A DNA stretch of 64,000 nt from Pseudomonas fluorescens (GCF_003732425.1 NZ_MOBX01000003.1:744001-808000); one strand, 5' to 3'; counted from the stretch's first letter, positions 44,404-53,407 are shown. Made by a program: numbers and translations. The notes: generated by a model from the sequence alone, not told the origin.

Positions 44404-46515
44404 ATGCAGTTTTTATCCGATAGCCATGGTTGTGAGGGCTGGAAAGGCGAAATGGCCGGGCGCATCAGCGCGTTCGACTGGAGCCACACCGAACTCGGTC
44501 CGCTCAATAGCTGGCCGGCCAGCCTGTGCAGCGCGGTGCAACTGATGCTGGCATCGCCGCTGCCGATGGTCATGCTTTGGGGCTACGCCGGGTACATGAT
44601 CTACAACGACGCCTATTCGAAATTTGCCGGTGGTCGCCACCCGTATCTGCTCGGTTCGCCGGTTGAGTTAGGTTGGCCAGAGGTCGCCGATTTCAACCGG
44701 CACGTGGTCGATACCTGCCTGGCGGGCGGCACCTTGTCGTTTCGCAATAAAGAACTGGTGCTGTTGCGCGACGGCGTCCCCGAAGACGTCTGGATGGATC
44801 TCTATTACAGCCCGGTGGCCAATGATGACGGCAAGCCGGCCGGGGTCATGGCGATGGTGGTGGAAACCACCGAATTCATACATTCCGAACGCCGGCGTCA
44901 GGAAGCTGAAAGTGCTTACCGCGCTGACAATGAACGGGTGCGTCTGGCGCTGAATGCCGGGGCCTTGCTCGGTTCGTTTGTCTGGGACGTGAAAAACAAC
45001 ACGCTGTCGGCGGATGAGCGATTCGCCCGCACGTTTTCGTATCCGCCGGATCAGAACTTGAGCGACCTGCCTCAGGACATCGCCGAATCGCGCATCCACC
45101 CCGATGATGCAGCCTGGGTGCAGGAGCGGATCGTCCATTCGGTGCAGACCGGTGAGCCGTATAACGCCGAATATCGCGTGCGGCGCAGTGACGGCAGTTA
45201 TTCCTGGGTGCTGGCCAGTGGCGCCTGTGAGTTCGACGAACAGGGTGCGCCGTTGCGCTTTCCCGGCGTACTGATCGACATCCATGAACGCAAGATTGCC
45301 GAAGAATCCCTGCTCAAATTTACCCGCAATCTCGAACAGCGCGTGGGCGAAGAAGTCGAGGCGCGGCTGGCGGCGGAAGAGCAGTTGCGCCAATCACAGA
45401 AGCTCGAAGCCATTGGCGGTTTGACCGGTGGCGTCGCTCACGACTTCAATAATCTGCTACAAGTGATCGCCGGCAATCTGCATCTGCTCGCGCGCCACGA
45501 GCCGGACAACGCCAACGTGCAGCGGCGTGTCAGCGCCTCGCTGGCGGCGGTCGAGCGCGGGGCCAAGCTGTCCTCGCAACTGCTCGCGTTTGCCCGGCGT
45601 CAGCCGTTGTCGCCGGCGGTATGCAACCCGCGGCAGATCTTTGAAGGCCTCGGCGAATTACTGCAGCGAGCGCTGGGTGAAACCATTCAGATCGACGTGC
45701 AGTTGCCGCAACAACCGTGGCACATCAACGTTGATCGCAACCAGTTGGAAAACGCCATTCTCAACCTGGCGATCAACGCCCGTGATGCGATGAAGGGCGA
45801 GGGCACCATTGCGCTCAGCGCTGCCAATGTGCGGCTCGAGCGCGAGTTCTGTGCCGGCAAAGGCATCGTTCCCGGCGAGTTTGTCCGCGTCGCGGTGAGT
45901 GACTCCGGCGCCGGCATCCCGCCAGAGATTCTCGAGCAAGTGTTTGAGCCGTTCTTCACCACCAAGGCCGACGGCCAGGGCACCGGGCTGGGCCTGAGCA
46001 TGGTGTTTGGCTTCGTCAAGCAGAGCGGCGGGCATGTCGAAATCACCAGTGCCCTCGGTGAAGGCACGCGGGTGCAGCTGTACTTCCCGCGCAGTCTGCG
46101 GCCGATCCTTGATGAGGCGCCCAATCTGCAAAGGCAGCAGAGCGGCGGCCACGAAACGATTCTGGTGGTCGAGGACAACGACGCGGTGCGTGCCTCGGCA
46201 GTCGAGTTGTTGCGCGAGGAGGGCTATCGCGTATTGACCGCCGGCCATGGCGATGCGGCCATGCAAATGTTGCTCGAAGGTGTCGAGGTGGACCTGATCT
46301 TCACTGACGTGGTCATGCCGGGGCTGATCAAAAGCTCCGACCTGTTCGCCTGGGCCAAAGTACAGACGCCGCCGGTGGCGGTGCTGTTTACCTCCGGGCA
46401 CACCCGCGACATCATTTCACGCAATCACCAGTTAAGTCCCGACACGCACTTGCTCGGCAAACCGTACAGCCCGGAAGCCATGTTGCAGATGATCCGGGTG
46501 GTGCTGGGTGCCTGA
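44404..46515 (+). CDS. Hybrid sensor histidine kinase with C-terminal receiver
   Basis: A 703-residue soluble hybrid kinase with no transmembrane segments. Residues 25-155 form a PAS-like region (WPASLCSAVQLMLASPLPMVMLWG), 175-300 a PAS_3 fold, and 305-345 a coiled coil leading to the phospho-acceptor His346 in GGVAHDFNNLLQVI. The ATPase core has NLAINARDAM, DSGAGIP, EPFFTTK and GTGLGLS. The receiver domain (588-703) has VVEDNDA, phospho-acceptor Asp near 635 in IFTDVVMPG, and LGKPYSP. The lack of membrane helices suggests sensing of an internal signal. No separate response regulator is adjacent. Ribosome site weak; the ATG is the only sensible start. Confidence 0.9.
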   Translation: MQFLSDSHGCEGWKGEMAGRISAFDWSHTELGPLNSWPASLCSAVQLMLASPLPMVMLWGYAGYMIYNDAYSKFAGGRHPYLLGSPVELGWPEVADFNRHVVDTCLAGGTLSFRNKELVLLRDGVPEDVWMDLYYSPVANDDGKPAGVMAMVVETTEFIHSERRRQEAESAYRADNERVRLALNAGALLGSFVWDVKNNTLSADERFARTFSYPPDQNLSDLPQDIAESRIHPDDAAWVQERIVHSVQTGEPYNAEYRVRRSDGSYSWVLASGACEFDEQGAPLRFPGVLIDIHERKIAEESLLKFTRNLEQRVGEEVEARLAAEEQLRQSQKLEAIGGLTGGVAHDFNNLLQVIAGNLHLLARHEPDNANVQRRVSASLAAVERGAKLSSQLLAFARRQPLSPAVCNPRQIFEGLGELLQRALGETIQIDVQLPQQPWHINVDRNQLENAILNLAINARDAMKGEGTIALSAANVRLEREFCAGKGIVPGEFVRVAVSDSGAGIPPEILEQVFEPFFTTKADGQGTGLGLSMVFGFVKQSGGHVEITSALGEGTRVQLYFPRSLRPILDEAPNLQRQQSGGHETILVVEDNDAVRASAVELLREEGYRVLTAGHGDAAMQMLLEGVEVDLIFTDVVMPGLIKSSDLFAWAKVQTPPVAVLFTSGHTRDIISRNHQLSPDTHLLGKPYSPEAMLQMIRVVLGA

Positions 46516-46533
46516 CTGGGTACACCAATAACG

Positions 46534-46655
46534 TGTGGCGAGGGGATTTATCCCCGACGGAGTGCGAAGCGCTCCCCTGCATTTATCCAGCTGAACCGTA
46601 TTCTCAGGATTGGCGACTGCTGCGCAGCCGATCGGGGATAAATCCCCTCGCCACA
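46534..46655. repeat. Composite inverted repeat, 'gtggcgaggggatttatcccc' family
   Basis: Outer arms TGTGGCGAGGGGATTTATCC and GGATAAATCCCCTCGCCACA enclose GTGCGAAGCGCTCCC and CTGCTGCGCAGCCGAT. The inner blocks match those of the 21647 and 43140 elements while the outer arms differ. Confidence 0.85.
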
Positions 46656-46722
46656 AAGGTTTCACTAGCCACAAGAATCTCGTCAATTACGGAGATTGAA
46701 ACTTTCCAGACAAGGCCCGCCA

Positions 46723-49356
46723 ATGACTTCCAAGCGTAATTCCAAAGCGCCCGCCGGCATGGTCCGGGTACGCGGCGCCCGTGAACACAACCTGAAAAAC
46801 GTCGATGTCGACATCCCCCGCGATGCCTTGGTGGTGTTCACCGGGGTGTCCGGTTCGGGCAAATCGTCCCTGGCGTTCTCGACCTTGTATGCCGAAGCCC
46901 AGCGCCGCTACTTCGAATCCGTGGCGCCGTATGCGCGACGGCTGATCGATCAGGTCGGCGTGCCGGATGTCGACTCCATCGAAGGCCTGCCGCCGGCCGT
47001 GGCCCTGCAGCAGCAGCGTGGCACGCCGAGTACGCGCTCGTCGGTGGGCAGCGTGACCACGCTGTCGAGCCTGATCCGCATGCTTTATTCGCGCGCCGGC
47101 AGCTATCCACCGGGGCAGCCGATGTTGTATGCCGAGGACTTTTCGCCGAACACCCCGCAAGGCGCGTGCCCGGAGTGCCATGGTCTGGGGCGGGTGTATG
47201 AAGTCACCGAGGCGCTGATGGTGCCGGACCCGAACCTGACCATCCGCCAGCGCGCGGTGGCGTCCTGGCCACTGGCGTGGCAGGGGCAGAACCTGCGCGA
47301 CATCCTTGTGACCATGGGTATCGACGTCGACATCCCGTGGAAAAAACTACCGAAAAAACAGCGTGACTGGATTCTCTTCACCGAAGAAACCCCGACCGTG
47401 CCGGTGTACGCCGGGCTGACCCCGGAGGAAACCCGCGTCGCCCTCAAACGCAAGATGGAGCCGAGTTATCAGGGCACCTTCACCGGCGCCCGGCGCTACA
47501 TCCTGCACACGTTTACCCATTCGCAAAGTGCGCTGATGAAGAAGCGCGTATCGCAATTCATGCTCGGTAGCCCTTGCCCGTTGTGTGACGGCAAACGCCT
47601 GAAGCGTGAAGCATTGTCGGTGACATTTGCCGGGTACGACATTGGCGAGCTGTCGCAGATGCCGTTGTTGCAAGTGGCCGAGGTATTACGGCCGGTGGCA
47701 GCGGCCAGTTACCTCGAACACGCAGAAGAAACCGGTGAGACCTTGAGCCACGCGCAAACCCGCGAAGCGCGCCAGCAGCGCGTGGCCCACGGCGCCAGCG
47801 GCCACGCGAGCGCGCCGGACGTGCGCCACACGCCCAACCTGTCGCTGGAGAAACGCCTGGCGGCGCAGCGCATCGCCGAAGATCTGCTGGAGCGGGTCAG
47901 CACCCTGACCGATCTGGGCCTCGGTTATCTGGCGCTGGAGCGCAGCACGCCGACGCTGTCGTCCGGTGAGTTGCAGCGCTTGCGCTTGGCGACGCAACTG
48001 GGCTCGCAATTGTTCGGGGTGATCTACGTGCTCGACGAACCCTCCGCCGGTTTGCACCCGGCCGATGGCGAGGCGTTGTTCGAGGCGTTGCAGCGCTTGA
48101 AAGCTGACGGCAATACGCTGTTTGTGGTCGAGCACGACCTGGAAACCATGCGCCGCGCTGACTGGCTGATCGATGTCGGCCCGGCGGCGGGCGAGCAGGG
48201 TGGGCAGGTGCTGTACAGCGGCCCGCCCGCCGGTCTGGCCGAGATCGCGGCGTCGCAGACTCGCGCCTACCTGTTTGCCGAAGCGCAGCGCCAGACACGC
48301 GCGGCGCGCAAACCGACGGCGTGGCTGAAACTCGATGGCATCACCCGCAACAACCTCAATAACCTCAGCGCCGAATTTCCGCTGGGCTGCTTCACCTCGG
48401 TGACCGGCGTGTCCGGCTCGGGCAAGTCGAGCCTGGTCAGTCAGGCCTTGCTGGAACTGGTCGGCGCGCAGTTGGGGCGTCCGACGGTAGAGAGTGAGCC
48501 GGAAGAACTCAGCCTCGAAGACGACGCGCCGCAGGTCAGCAGCGGCCAGGTCACGTCGGGGCTGGAGTCGATCAAGCGGCTGGTGCAGGTCGACCAGAAA
48601 CCCATCGGCCGCACGCCACGTTCCAATCTGGCGACCTACACCGGGTTGTTCGACAACGTGCGCAAACTCTACGCTGCCACCGACGCGGCACGGGCCGCCG
48701 GCTACGACGCCGGGCAATTTTCCTTCAACGTCGCCAAGGGCCGTTGCGCCACGTGCGAGGGTGAAGGCTTTGTCAGTGTCGAGTTGTTGTTCATGCCGAG
48801 CGTCTATGCGCCGTGCCCGACTTGCCATGGTGCGCGCTACAACCCGCAGACGCTGGCGATTCTCTGGGAGGGTTTGAGCATTGCCCAAGTGCTGCAGTTG
48901 ACCGTCGAGGAAGCGGTGACGGTGTTTGCCGAGCAGCCGGGGATTCGTCGTTCATTGGAGGTGTTGCGCGATATCGGCCTCGGTTATTTACGCCTGGGTC
49001 AGCCGGCCACGGAGCTGTCCGGCGGCGAAGCGCAGCGGATCAAACTGGCTACCGAGTTGCAGCGCAACCAGCGTGGCGCGACCTTGTATGTGCTGGATGA
49101 ACCAACCACCGGGTTGCATCCGCGCGATGTCGACCGGTTGCTGGAGCAACTGGATACGCTGGTGACGGCCGGGCACACGGTGATTGTGGTCGAGCACGAA
49201 ATGCGCGTGGTGGCGCAGAGTGACTGGGTGATCGATATCGGGCCGGGGGCGGGGGATCAGGGCGGCAGGATTGTCGCTGCGGGCACACCGCAGAAGGTAG
49301 CGGCGAGCAAGAAGAGCAAAACTGCGCCGTTTTTGGCCAGAGCCTTGAACCGGTAA
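46723..49356 (+). CDS. UvrA2-like excinuclease ATPase (class II UvrA)
   Basis: An 877-residue double ABC ATPase of the UvrA family. Two Walker A motifs GVSGSGKSS (near residues 36 and 562), two signature regions (LSSGELQRLRLATQLG, LSGGEAQRIKLATEL) and two Walker B motifs (VLDEPSAGLHP, VLDEPTTGLHP) are intact. Zinc modules appear as CPECHG...CPLCDG and CATCEG...CPTCHG. Between Walker A and the first zinc module it lacks the roughly 150-residue UvrB-binding segment of canonical 940-residue UvrA, the hallmark of UvrA2 proteins linked to tolerance of DNA adducts or antibiotics. A TTG at 46696 is a less likely earlier start; ATG 46723 follows AAGG by 9 bases. It cannot be the housekeeping uvrA. 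Confidence 0.85.
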   Translation: MTSKRNSKAPAGMVRVRGAREHNLKNVDVDIPRDALVVFTGVSGSGKSSLAFSTLYAEAQRRYFESVAPYARRLIDQVGVPDVDSIEGLPPAVALQQQRGTPSTRSSVGSVTTLSSLIRMLYSRAGSYPPGQPMLYAEDFSPNTPQGACPECHGLGRVYEVTEALMVPDPNLTIRQRAVASWPLAWQGQNLRDILVTMGIDVDIPWKKLPKKQRDWILFTEETPTVPVYAGLTPEETRVALKRKMEPSYQGTFTGARRYILHTFTHSQSALMKKRVSQFMLGSPCPLCDGKRLKREALSVTFAGYDIGELSQMPLLQVAEVLRPVAAASYLEHAEETGETLSHAQTREARQQRVAHGASGHASAPDVRHTPNLSLEKRLAAQRIAEDLLERVSTLTDLGLGYLALERSTPTLSSGELQRLRLATQLGSQLFGVIYVLDEPSAGLHPADGEALFEALQRLKADGNTLFVVEHDLETMRRADWLIDVGPAAGEQGGQVLYSGPPAGLAEIAASQTRAYLFAEAQRQTRAARKPTAWLKLDGITRNNLNNLSAEFPLGCFTSVTGVSGSGKSSLVSQALLELVGAQLGRPTVESEPEELSLEDDAPQVSSGQVTSGLESIKRLVQVDQKPIGRTPRSNLATYTGLFDNVRKLYAATDAARAAGYDAGQFSFNVAKGRCATCEGEGFVSVELLFMPSVYAPCPTCHGARYNPQTLAILWEGLSIAQVLQLTVEEAVTVFAEQPGIRRSLEVLRDIGLGYLRLGQPATELSGGEAQRIKLATELQRNQRGATLYVLDEPTTGLHPRDVDRLLEQLDTLVTAGHTVIVVEHEMRVVAQSDWVIDIGPGAGDQGGRIVAAGTPQKVAASKKSKTAPFLARALNR

Positions 49357-49480
49357 TTGCGGCGGTCCGACTGGCACCATCAAGGTTGCGGCGATGTTTT
49401 GAACGATGGCGCGGGGCAGGCTTCGAATCATTAACACCCGGCGGTTGTGTGTCGGGCGTGACTTGACCAACGAGGTGGCC

Positions 49481-49744
49481 ATGAACGAGCAAACGAAGCA
49501 GAGCCAATCTGGCGAACCGATCAATCGCAATGATCCAGCGATCGACCCGCAGGTCCCGGGGCAACCGGCGCCGACGCAGCAGCAGGGTGAGAAAGAACAG
49601 GCTCAGAGCGCCGATCCGGCAGTCGATCAGAAGAACCAGAATACCGATAACGACAACGAGTTCAGTCCGGGCTTTGAGCCAAAACCGGATCGGGCCAAAC
49701 CGGGAGAGGAGACGGATGCGGACATCGATACGGACGGCGGTTGA
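49481..49744 (+). CDS. Small acidic, Gln/Pro-rich disordered protein
   Basis: An 87-residue hydrophilic protein, MNEQTKQSQSGEPINRND to ETDADIDTDGG, rich in Q, P, D, E and N and lacking Cys and Trp, so almost certainly unstructured. The start at 49481 follows GAGG by 6 bases; the upstream extension is Arg-rich and looks non-coding. A strong terminator follows within 20 bases, supporting a real transcription unit. No function recognised; the composition resembles stress-tolerance hydrophilins. Confidence 0.65.
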   Translation: MNEQTKQSQSGEPINRNDPAIDPQVPGQPAPTQQQGEKEQAQSADPAVDQKNQNTDNDNEFSPGFEPKPDRAKPGEETDADIDTDGG

Positions 49745-49760
49745 TTTCGGCAGATATGAC

Positions 49761-49792
49761 AAGGCCGCATCTTAGAGATGCGGCCTTTTTTG
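49761..49792 (+). terminator. Strong rho-independent terminator
   Basis: AAGGCCGCATC-tta-GAGATGCGGCCTT followed by TTTT. It terminates the small acidic protein gene and lies between it and the convergent DUF4142 gene. Confidence 0.9.
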
Positions 49793-49801
49793 TGACGACC
49801 G

Positions 49802-50323
49802 TTACTTGCTCGGATGTTTGGCCTGCAGCTCTTTAGCGGCGGCCAGATGTTTTTCCAGCCCCGGCAGCATTTTCTGCGCAAACGCTTTCAGTTCAGTCGC
49901 GCCTTTGACCTTGTCATCGGTCACGGTATTGGCTTGTTTCTTGAACAGCTCGATAGTCTCTTCGTGCGCCTTCACCTGATTGTTGGCGTACGCCGCGTCG
50001 AAAGACTCATCACGCACTTCGAGGATTTTTTCCTTGGCCTGTTTGACCAGGGTCGTGGTGTCCGGGACTTCGATGTCGTTAGCCTTGGCAATGCTCGCCA
50101 GTTCGTCATTGGCCTTGCCGTGATCGGTGATCATCATGTTGGCGAACGCCTTGATGTCAGCCGATTGGCTTTTTTCCAGGGCCAGACGGCTGGTTTCGAT
50201 TTCGGCAATCCCACCGGCTGCGGCGTTGTCGACGAAGTCATTGTCAGTCGCAGCGAAAGCGCTGCCCATGCCGCTGCTCAAAGCGACAGCCAGAACCAGA
50301 TGCCGCAGGTTGAATCCGTCCAT
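49802..50323 (-). CDS. DUF4142-family periplasmic protein
   Basis: A 173-residue exported protein with a signal peptide (residues 1-24, ending SAFA) and a four-helix, ferritin-like DUF4142 domain: NDFVDNAAAGGIAEIETSRLALEKSQSADIKAFANMMITDHGKAN, then HEETIELFKKQA and MLPGLEKHLAAAKEL. Conserved His and Glu positions (DHGKAN, HEE, LEKH) could bind metal, but this is unproven for the family. The start at 50323 follows GGAG; a longer frame upstream is not family-like. It ends at the convergent terminator. Confidence 0.85.
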   Translation of the reverse strand: MDGFNLRHLVLAVALSSGMGSAFAATDNDFVDNAAAGGIAEIETSRLALEKSQSADIKAFANMMITDHGKANDELASIAKANDIEVPDTTTLVKQAKEKILEVRDESFDAAYANNQVKAHEETIELFKKQANTVTDDKVKGATELKAFAQKMLPGLEKHLAAAKELQAKHPSK

Positions 50324-50527
50324 TGTGTATCTCCACGCAGTTTTTGTTAGTGTTAAGCAATGGAGGCAGCAAGGCGAATAAAGGTTTGATCGCATTTGCG
50401 ACAGGGCGACGAACGGACACCGCTGGTCTGACAGGTGGTCGACAGAAGCGCCCAACCGAGGCCATTCTGATAACTGGCCCGCGCAATCGGTCGCGTTGGC
50501 CAGCCGATCAACTGACGGAGGTGTTCC

Positions 50528-50770
50528 ATGCCGGTGACCCATGATCTGTTACAGGACTTGAAGCTTACAAAGGAAGAGATCCAGCAAAAACGCACCGCGG
50601 ATCCACATCTGGACGCACTGATCAACAAGTACTCCCAGGCGGACGCCGAGGTGGTCAAGGCCGAGACTGCCACCTCGGATGCGCCCAGCGACGACACGCT
50701 GAAAAAACTCAAAGAGAAACGCCTGCAGGTTAAAGACAAGATCGTCGAGCAATTACAGGCGCGAACCTGA
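50528..50770 (+). CDS. YdcH/DUF465-family small protein
   Basis: An 80-residue helical hairpin protein of the YdcH (DUF465) family: HDLLQDLKLTKEEIQQKRTADPHLDALINKYSQAD, then DTLKKLKEKRLQVKDKIVEQL. These form antiparallel coiled coils; function unknown. It is slightly longer than the usual 70-75 residues because of the TATSDAPSDD insert in the loop. The start follows GGAGG by 6 bases. Confidence 0.85.
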   Translation: MPVTHDLLQDLKLTKEEIQQKRTADPHLDALINKYSQADAEVVKAETATSDAPSDDTLKKLKEKRLQVKDKIVEQLQART

Positions 50771-50879
50771 AGCCCTGTTGATCCGCCGACCTACGGTTGC
50801 GGATTGACGGGAACGACAGCCACGACCGGCACCTCGAAACTACAGAGTCTTCTATCAGCGACTCATTGCGAGGTGCCTT

Positions 50880-51044
50880 ATGAACGATCCGAAATTCCCC
50901 AGTGAAGAGCAGGGCGCATTCGACCCGGTTCCCACCCATCCCGAACCGAACAGCCCGGCGCATACCACGGCCAATCCTGAGGAGCCGGACGAGGATCTTC
51001 CCGAAGACGAAGATCCGGATAAGTTCGACAAGTCCAGCAACTGA
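50880..51044 (+). CDS. 54-residue acidic proline-rich protein
   Basis: A short gene with GAGG seven bases before its ATG. The product runs MNDPKFPSEEQGAFDPVPTH, then PEPNSPAHTTANPEEPDEDL and PEDEDPDKFDKSSN: about one third D or E and many Pro, no Cys, probably disordered. The codons show the high third-position GC of neighbouring genes. It resembles the 87-residue protein at 49481 in composition, so both may belong to a stress-related set with YdcH and DUF4142. No known family. Confidence 0.6.
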   Translation: MNDPKFPSEEQGAFDPVPTHPEPNSPAHTTANPEEPDEDLPEDEDPDKFDKSSN

Positions 51045-51055
51045 CAGACCGCCAT

Positions 51056-51143
51056 CGCCAGCAGGCTCGCTCCCACAGGGTGCTTTGCTGTCCACAGCAT
51101 TTGTGCTCAACACAATCCACTGTGGGAGCGAGCCTGCTCGCGA
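51056..51143. repeat. REP-type inverted repeat, 'gcgagcaggctcg' family
   Basis: Arms GCAGGCTCGCTCCCACAG and CTGTGGGAGCGAGCCTGCTC about 45 bases apart, between the 54-residue gene and the convergent SMP-30-like gene. Confidence 0.85.
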
Positions 51144-51177
51144 AGGCGTCAGCGCATTCACCACAAAGTTGCCAGAT

Positions 51178-52254
51178 TCACTTCAGGGCCGCATCCAATG
51201 GCATCCGCGCCATATGCATCGCCTTCAGCGAGCCAAAATACAACCACGGCCCATACTCGCGCACCGTGGTAATCGGCGAGTAATTGCCACTGCTCGCATC
51301 CTGCAAATTGGCAATCACCTTGCCCTCCAGATCCAGGCCCAGCACAAACCCGCGCTTCTCCACCGGTTTCGGCAGCACCGTCAATGCCCGCACGATCATC
51401 TTGCGCACGAACGGATGCCCGGCGGTACCGTCGAGTAGTGCATTGCGCGGCGCATACAACGCCACCCAGAAGCGATTGCTGCCATTGAATGCGAGGTTGT
51501 CCGGCAGCCCCGGCAAGTTGTCGATGAACAGGTCGTGAGTGCCGGCTTTCGGCCCGGTCAGCCAATAACGGCTGATGCGGTAGGCGCCAGTTTCGTTGAC
51601 CAGCACATAAGCGTCTTCCGGGCCGAGGGTCACGCCGTTGGCGAACTCAAGCTTGTCGAGCAGGACACTGGTTTTACCGCTCTGGAAGTCATAGCGCAGC
51701 AGACGTCCGTCGCCGCCATGCTCAATGATCGCCTCGCCGTCATGCCCATAGCCCCAACGGCTGGAAGCATCGCTGAAATAGGCGTAATGCCCGGACTTGT
51801 CGATGGCCACGTCATCGGTGAAACCAAACGCCAGACCGTTGGCCGCCGTGGTCAAAGGCACCAGCTGACCTTGCGCATCAAGGGACAGCAAGCCCTTGAC
51901 CGCGTCAGCGATCACCAGCATGCCGTTCGGATGCCGGGCCAGGCCCAGCGGGCGGCCACCGGTATCGGCGAGTACTTTGCGCTGCTGGCCGTCGAGGCTG
52001 CTGCGGATCAGTCGACCGTCGTGCAGCCCGGTGATCAGGAAGTCACTCTCCAGCAGCAGGGCTTCCGGCCCGTCGATGTCGCTCGGCCCGACCTGCGCTG
52101 CGCCTTTGAGTTTCTGGTTCGCGGCGTAGAGACCTTCTTCCAGCGATGGCGCTGGCGGTGGCTTCCAGGCCACGGGTTCGACTTTGGTGGGCATCAACAA
52201 TAAAAACCCGATGACGATAAGGACCAGCAGCAACAGCAGATGTCTGAATTTCAC
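51178..52254 (-). CDS. SMP-30/strictosidine-synthase-like beta-propeller protein
   Basis: A 358-residue protein with an N-terminal membrane anchor (residues 5-22, LLLLLVLIVIGFLLLMP) and a six-bladed propeller: GPEALLLESDFLITGLHDGRL, GGRPLGLARHPNGMLVIADAVKGL, FTDDVAIDKSGHYAYFSDASSRWGYGHD, FANGVTLGPEDAYVLVNETGAYRI and LPDNLAFNGSNRFWVALY. The pattern is that of strictosidine synthase-like lactonases/APMAP, usually calcium-dependent hydrolases; activity unknown. It starts with GTG overlapping the desaturase stop by four bases, so the two genes are coupled and likely act on a common lipid or lactone substrate. Confidence 0.82.
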   Translation of the reverse strand: MKFRHLLLLLVLIVIGFLLLMPTKVEPVAWKPPPAPSLEEGLYAANQKLKGAAQVGPSDIDGPEALLLESDFLITGLHDGRLIRSSLDGQQRKVLADTGGRPLGLARHPNGMLVIADAVKGLLSLDAQGQLVPLTTAANGLAFGFTDDVAIDKSGHYAYFSDASSRWGYGHDGEAIIEHGGDGRLLRYDFQSGKTSVLLDKLEFANGVTLGPEDAYVLVNETGAYRISRYWLTGPKAGTHDLFIDNLPGLPDNLAFNGSNRFWVALYAPRNALLDGTAGHPFVRKMIVRALTVLPKPVEKRGFVLGLDLEGKVIANLQDASSGNYSPITTVREYGPWLYFGSLKAMHMARMPLDAALK

Positions 52255-53396
52255 GCGCTGGCCCTCGCCGAGGCCAGGTAGCGGGCGACCATGTCGCGCA
52301 GCGCCAGCATTGACGCGGCAGATTCGCGCTCGATGCGCCGTTTGAGCAGCAAGCGATTGGCGATGCGCATGCCCAGGCCGTCGAAGCGATAATCCAGTGT
52401 GCGCACAAACCGCGTGCCGCTGCCTTCAGCGCTGCATTCATAGGTCAGCAACAGCGACAAGCCATGATCGCCTTGCGCCCGCGCGCACCAGCGCCGGCCG
52501 GGCAGGTACTCGGTGACTTCCCAGCGCAAATGGCCCGCGCGCCCGCCAGCATGAATGTCCTCTTCGAAGCGCGCCCCCGCATGTAACGGGCCTTGCGCGC
52601 CGTCGATTTTCAGCGACGACGGGTGCCACTCCGGCCAGCGACTGACACTGGCGGCGTAGGCCAGTACGGCGATGGGTTCACCAGCGATATCGATCGGGTG
52701 CTGCAGGCGGGTCATGGGCATATTCGAATGGCTCAAAGGGGTGGTTTCCGGCTCCCAGTAAAGGGTGCCGAACAGGTAGTCCATCAGCGGCAAAACGATG
52801 TTGAAATTGAGCTCCTGCATGTGTTCGCGACGGTGATGCAGTTCGTGCAAGCGGCGCATCTGGCGGATCCACGGCAGGCGGGTCAGCGGGTTATGCGGCG
52901 GCAGGTGTTCGCAGGCGTGGAATATTTCGTAAGTCAGATAACCGAGGACCATGCACCCGCCAAACAGCCCGGCAACGTTGGCGTTTATCGGTGCGATCAG
53001 CCACCACAACGGCAGGGTGATCAGCAGTGTGTGCAGCACGATCAGCCATGCGGGGAACAGAATCACCCGCCAGTCACGGGCGCTGTCGTAGGTCATGTGG
53101 CCGGGGGTGAAGAAACTGTGATGATCGCCGGCATGCCGGGCGTAGAACATTTTCGCGAAGGTCTTTTTGTGGTGGCCGAGATGGCGATGGACCTTGTACA
53201 CGCCGAAATTGAACAACAGCAGGGTCAATGGCACCGTCAGCCACTCCAGGAGACTGACCTGCTGCACGCCGCTCCAGAACGCAGCGATGGCCAGCACGCC
53301 GAACAGCAGCACGAAAGTGCCGTGCAGCCACGGGTTGTACAGCGGATGAATGGCCGCACGGTAGCGGCTGCGAAAGATCTCGGTGGTCTGCCTCAC
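52251..53396 (-). CDS. Membrane fatty-acid hydroxylase/desaturase fused to SRPBCC domain
   Basis: A 381-residue fusion protein. Residues 20-225 are a sterol desaturase-like membrane diiron domain with several hydrophobic helices and His motifs H70-R-H-LGHH, H88AGDHH, HACEH and HELHHRREH, which bind the two irons. From about 230 to the end lies an SRPBCC/polyketide-cyclase-like pocket (AYAASVSRWPEWHPSSLKIDG, LRWEVTEYLPGRRW, TRFVRTLDYRFDG). The pocket may deliver a lipid to the oxygenase. The chosen start is GTG at 53396, just after AGGTGA; an upstream ATG adds 23 residues that read through a palindrome. It is translationally coupled to the SMP-30-like protein. Confidence 0.8.
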   Translation of the reverse strand: MRQTTEIFRSRYRAAIHPLYNPWLHGTFVLLFGVLAIAAFWSGVQQVSLLEWLTVPLTLLLFNFGVYKVHRHLGHHKKTFAKMFYARHAGDHHSFFTPGHMTYDSARDWRVILFPAWLIVLHTLLITLPLWWLIAPINANVAGLFGGCMVLGYLTYEIFHACEHLPPHNPLTRLPWIRQMRRLHELHHRREHMQELNFNIVLPLMDYLFGTLYWEPETTPLSHSNMPMTRLQHPIDIAGEPIAVLAYAASVSRWPEWHPSSLKIDGAQGPLHAGARFEEDIHAGGRAGHLRWEVTEYLPGRRWCARAQGDHGLSLLLTYECSAEGSGTRFVRTLDYRFDGLGMRIANRLLLKRRIERESAASMLALRDMVARYLASARASA

Positions 53397-53407
53397 TGCG
53401 TCACCTG

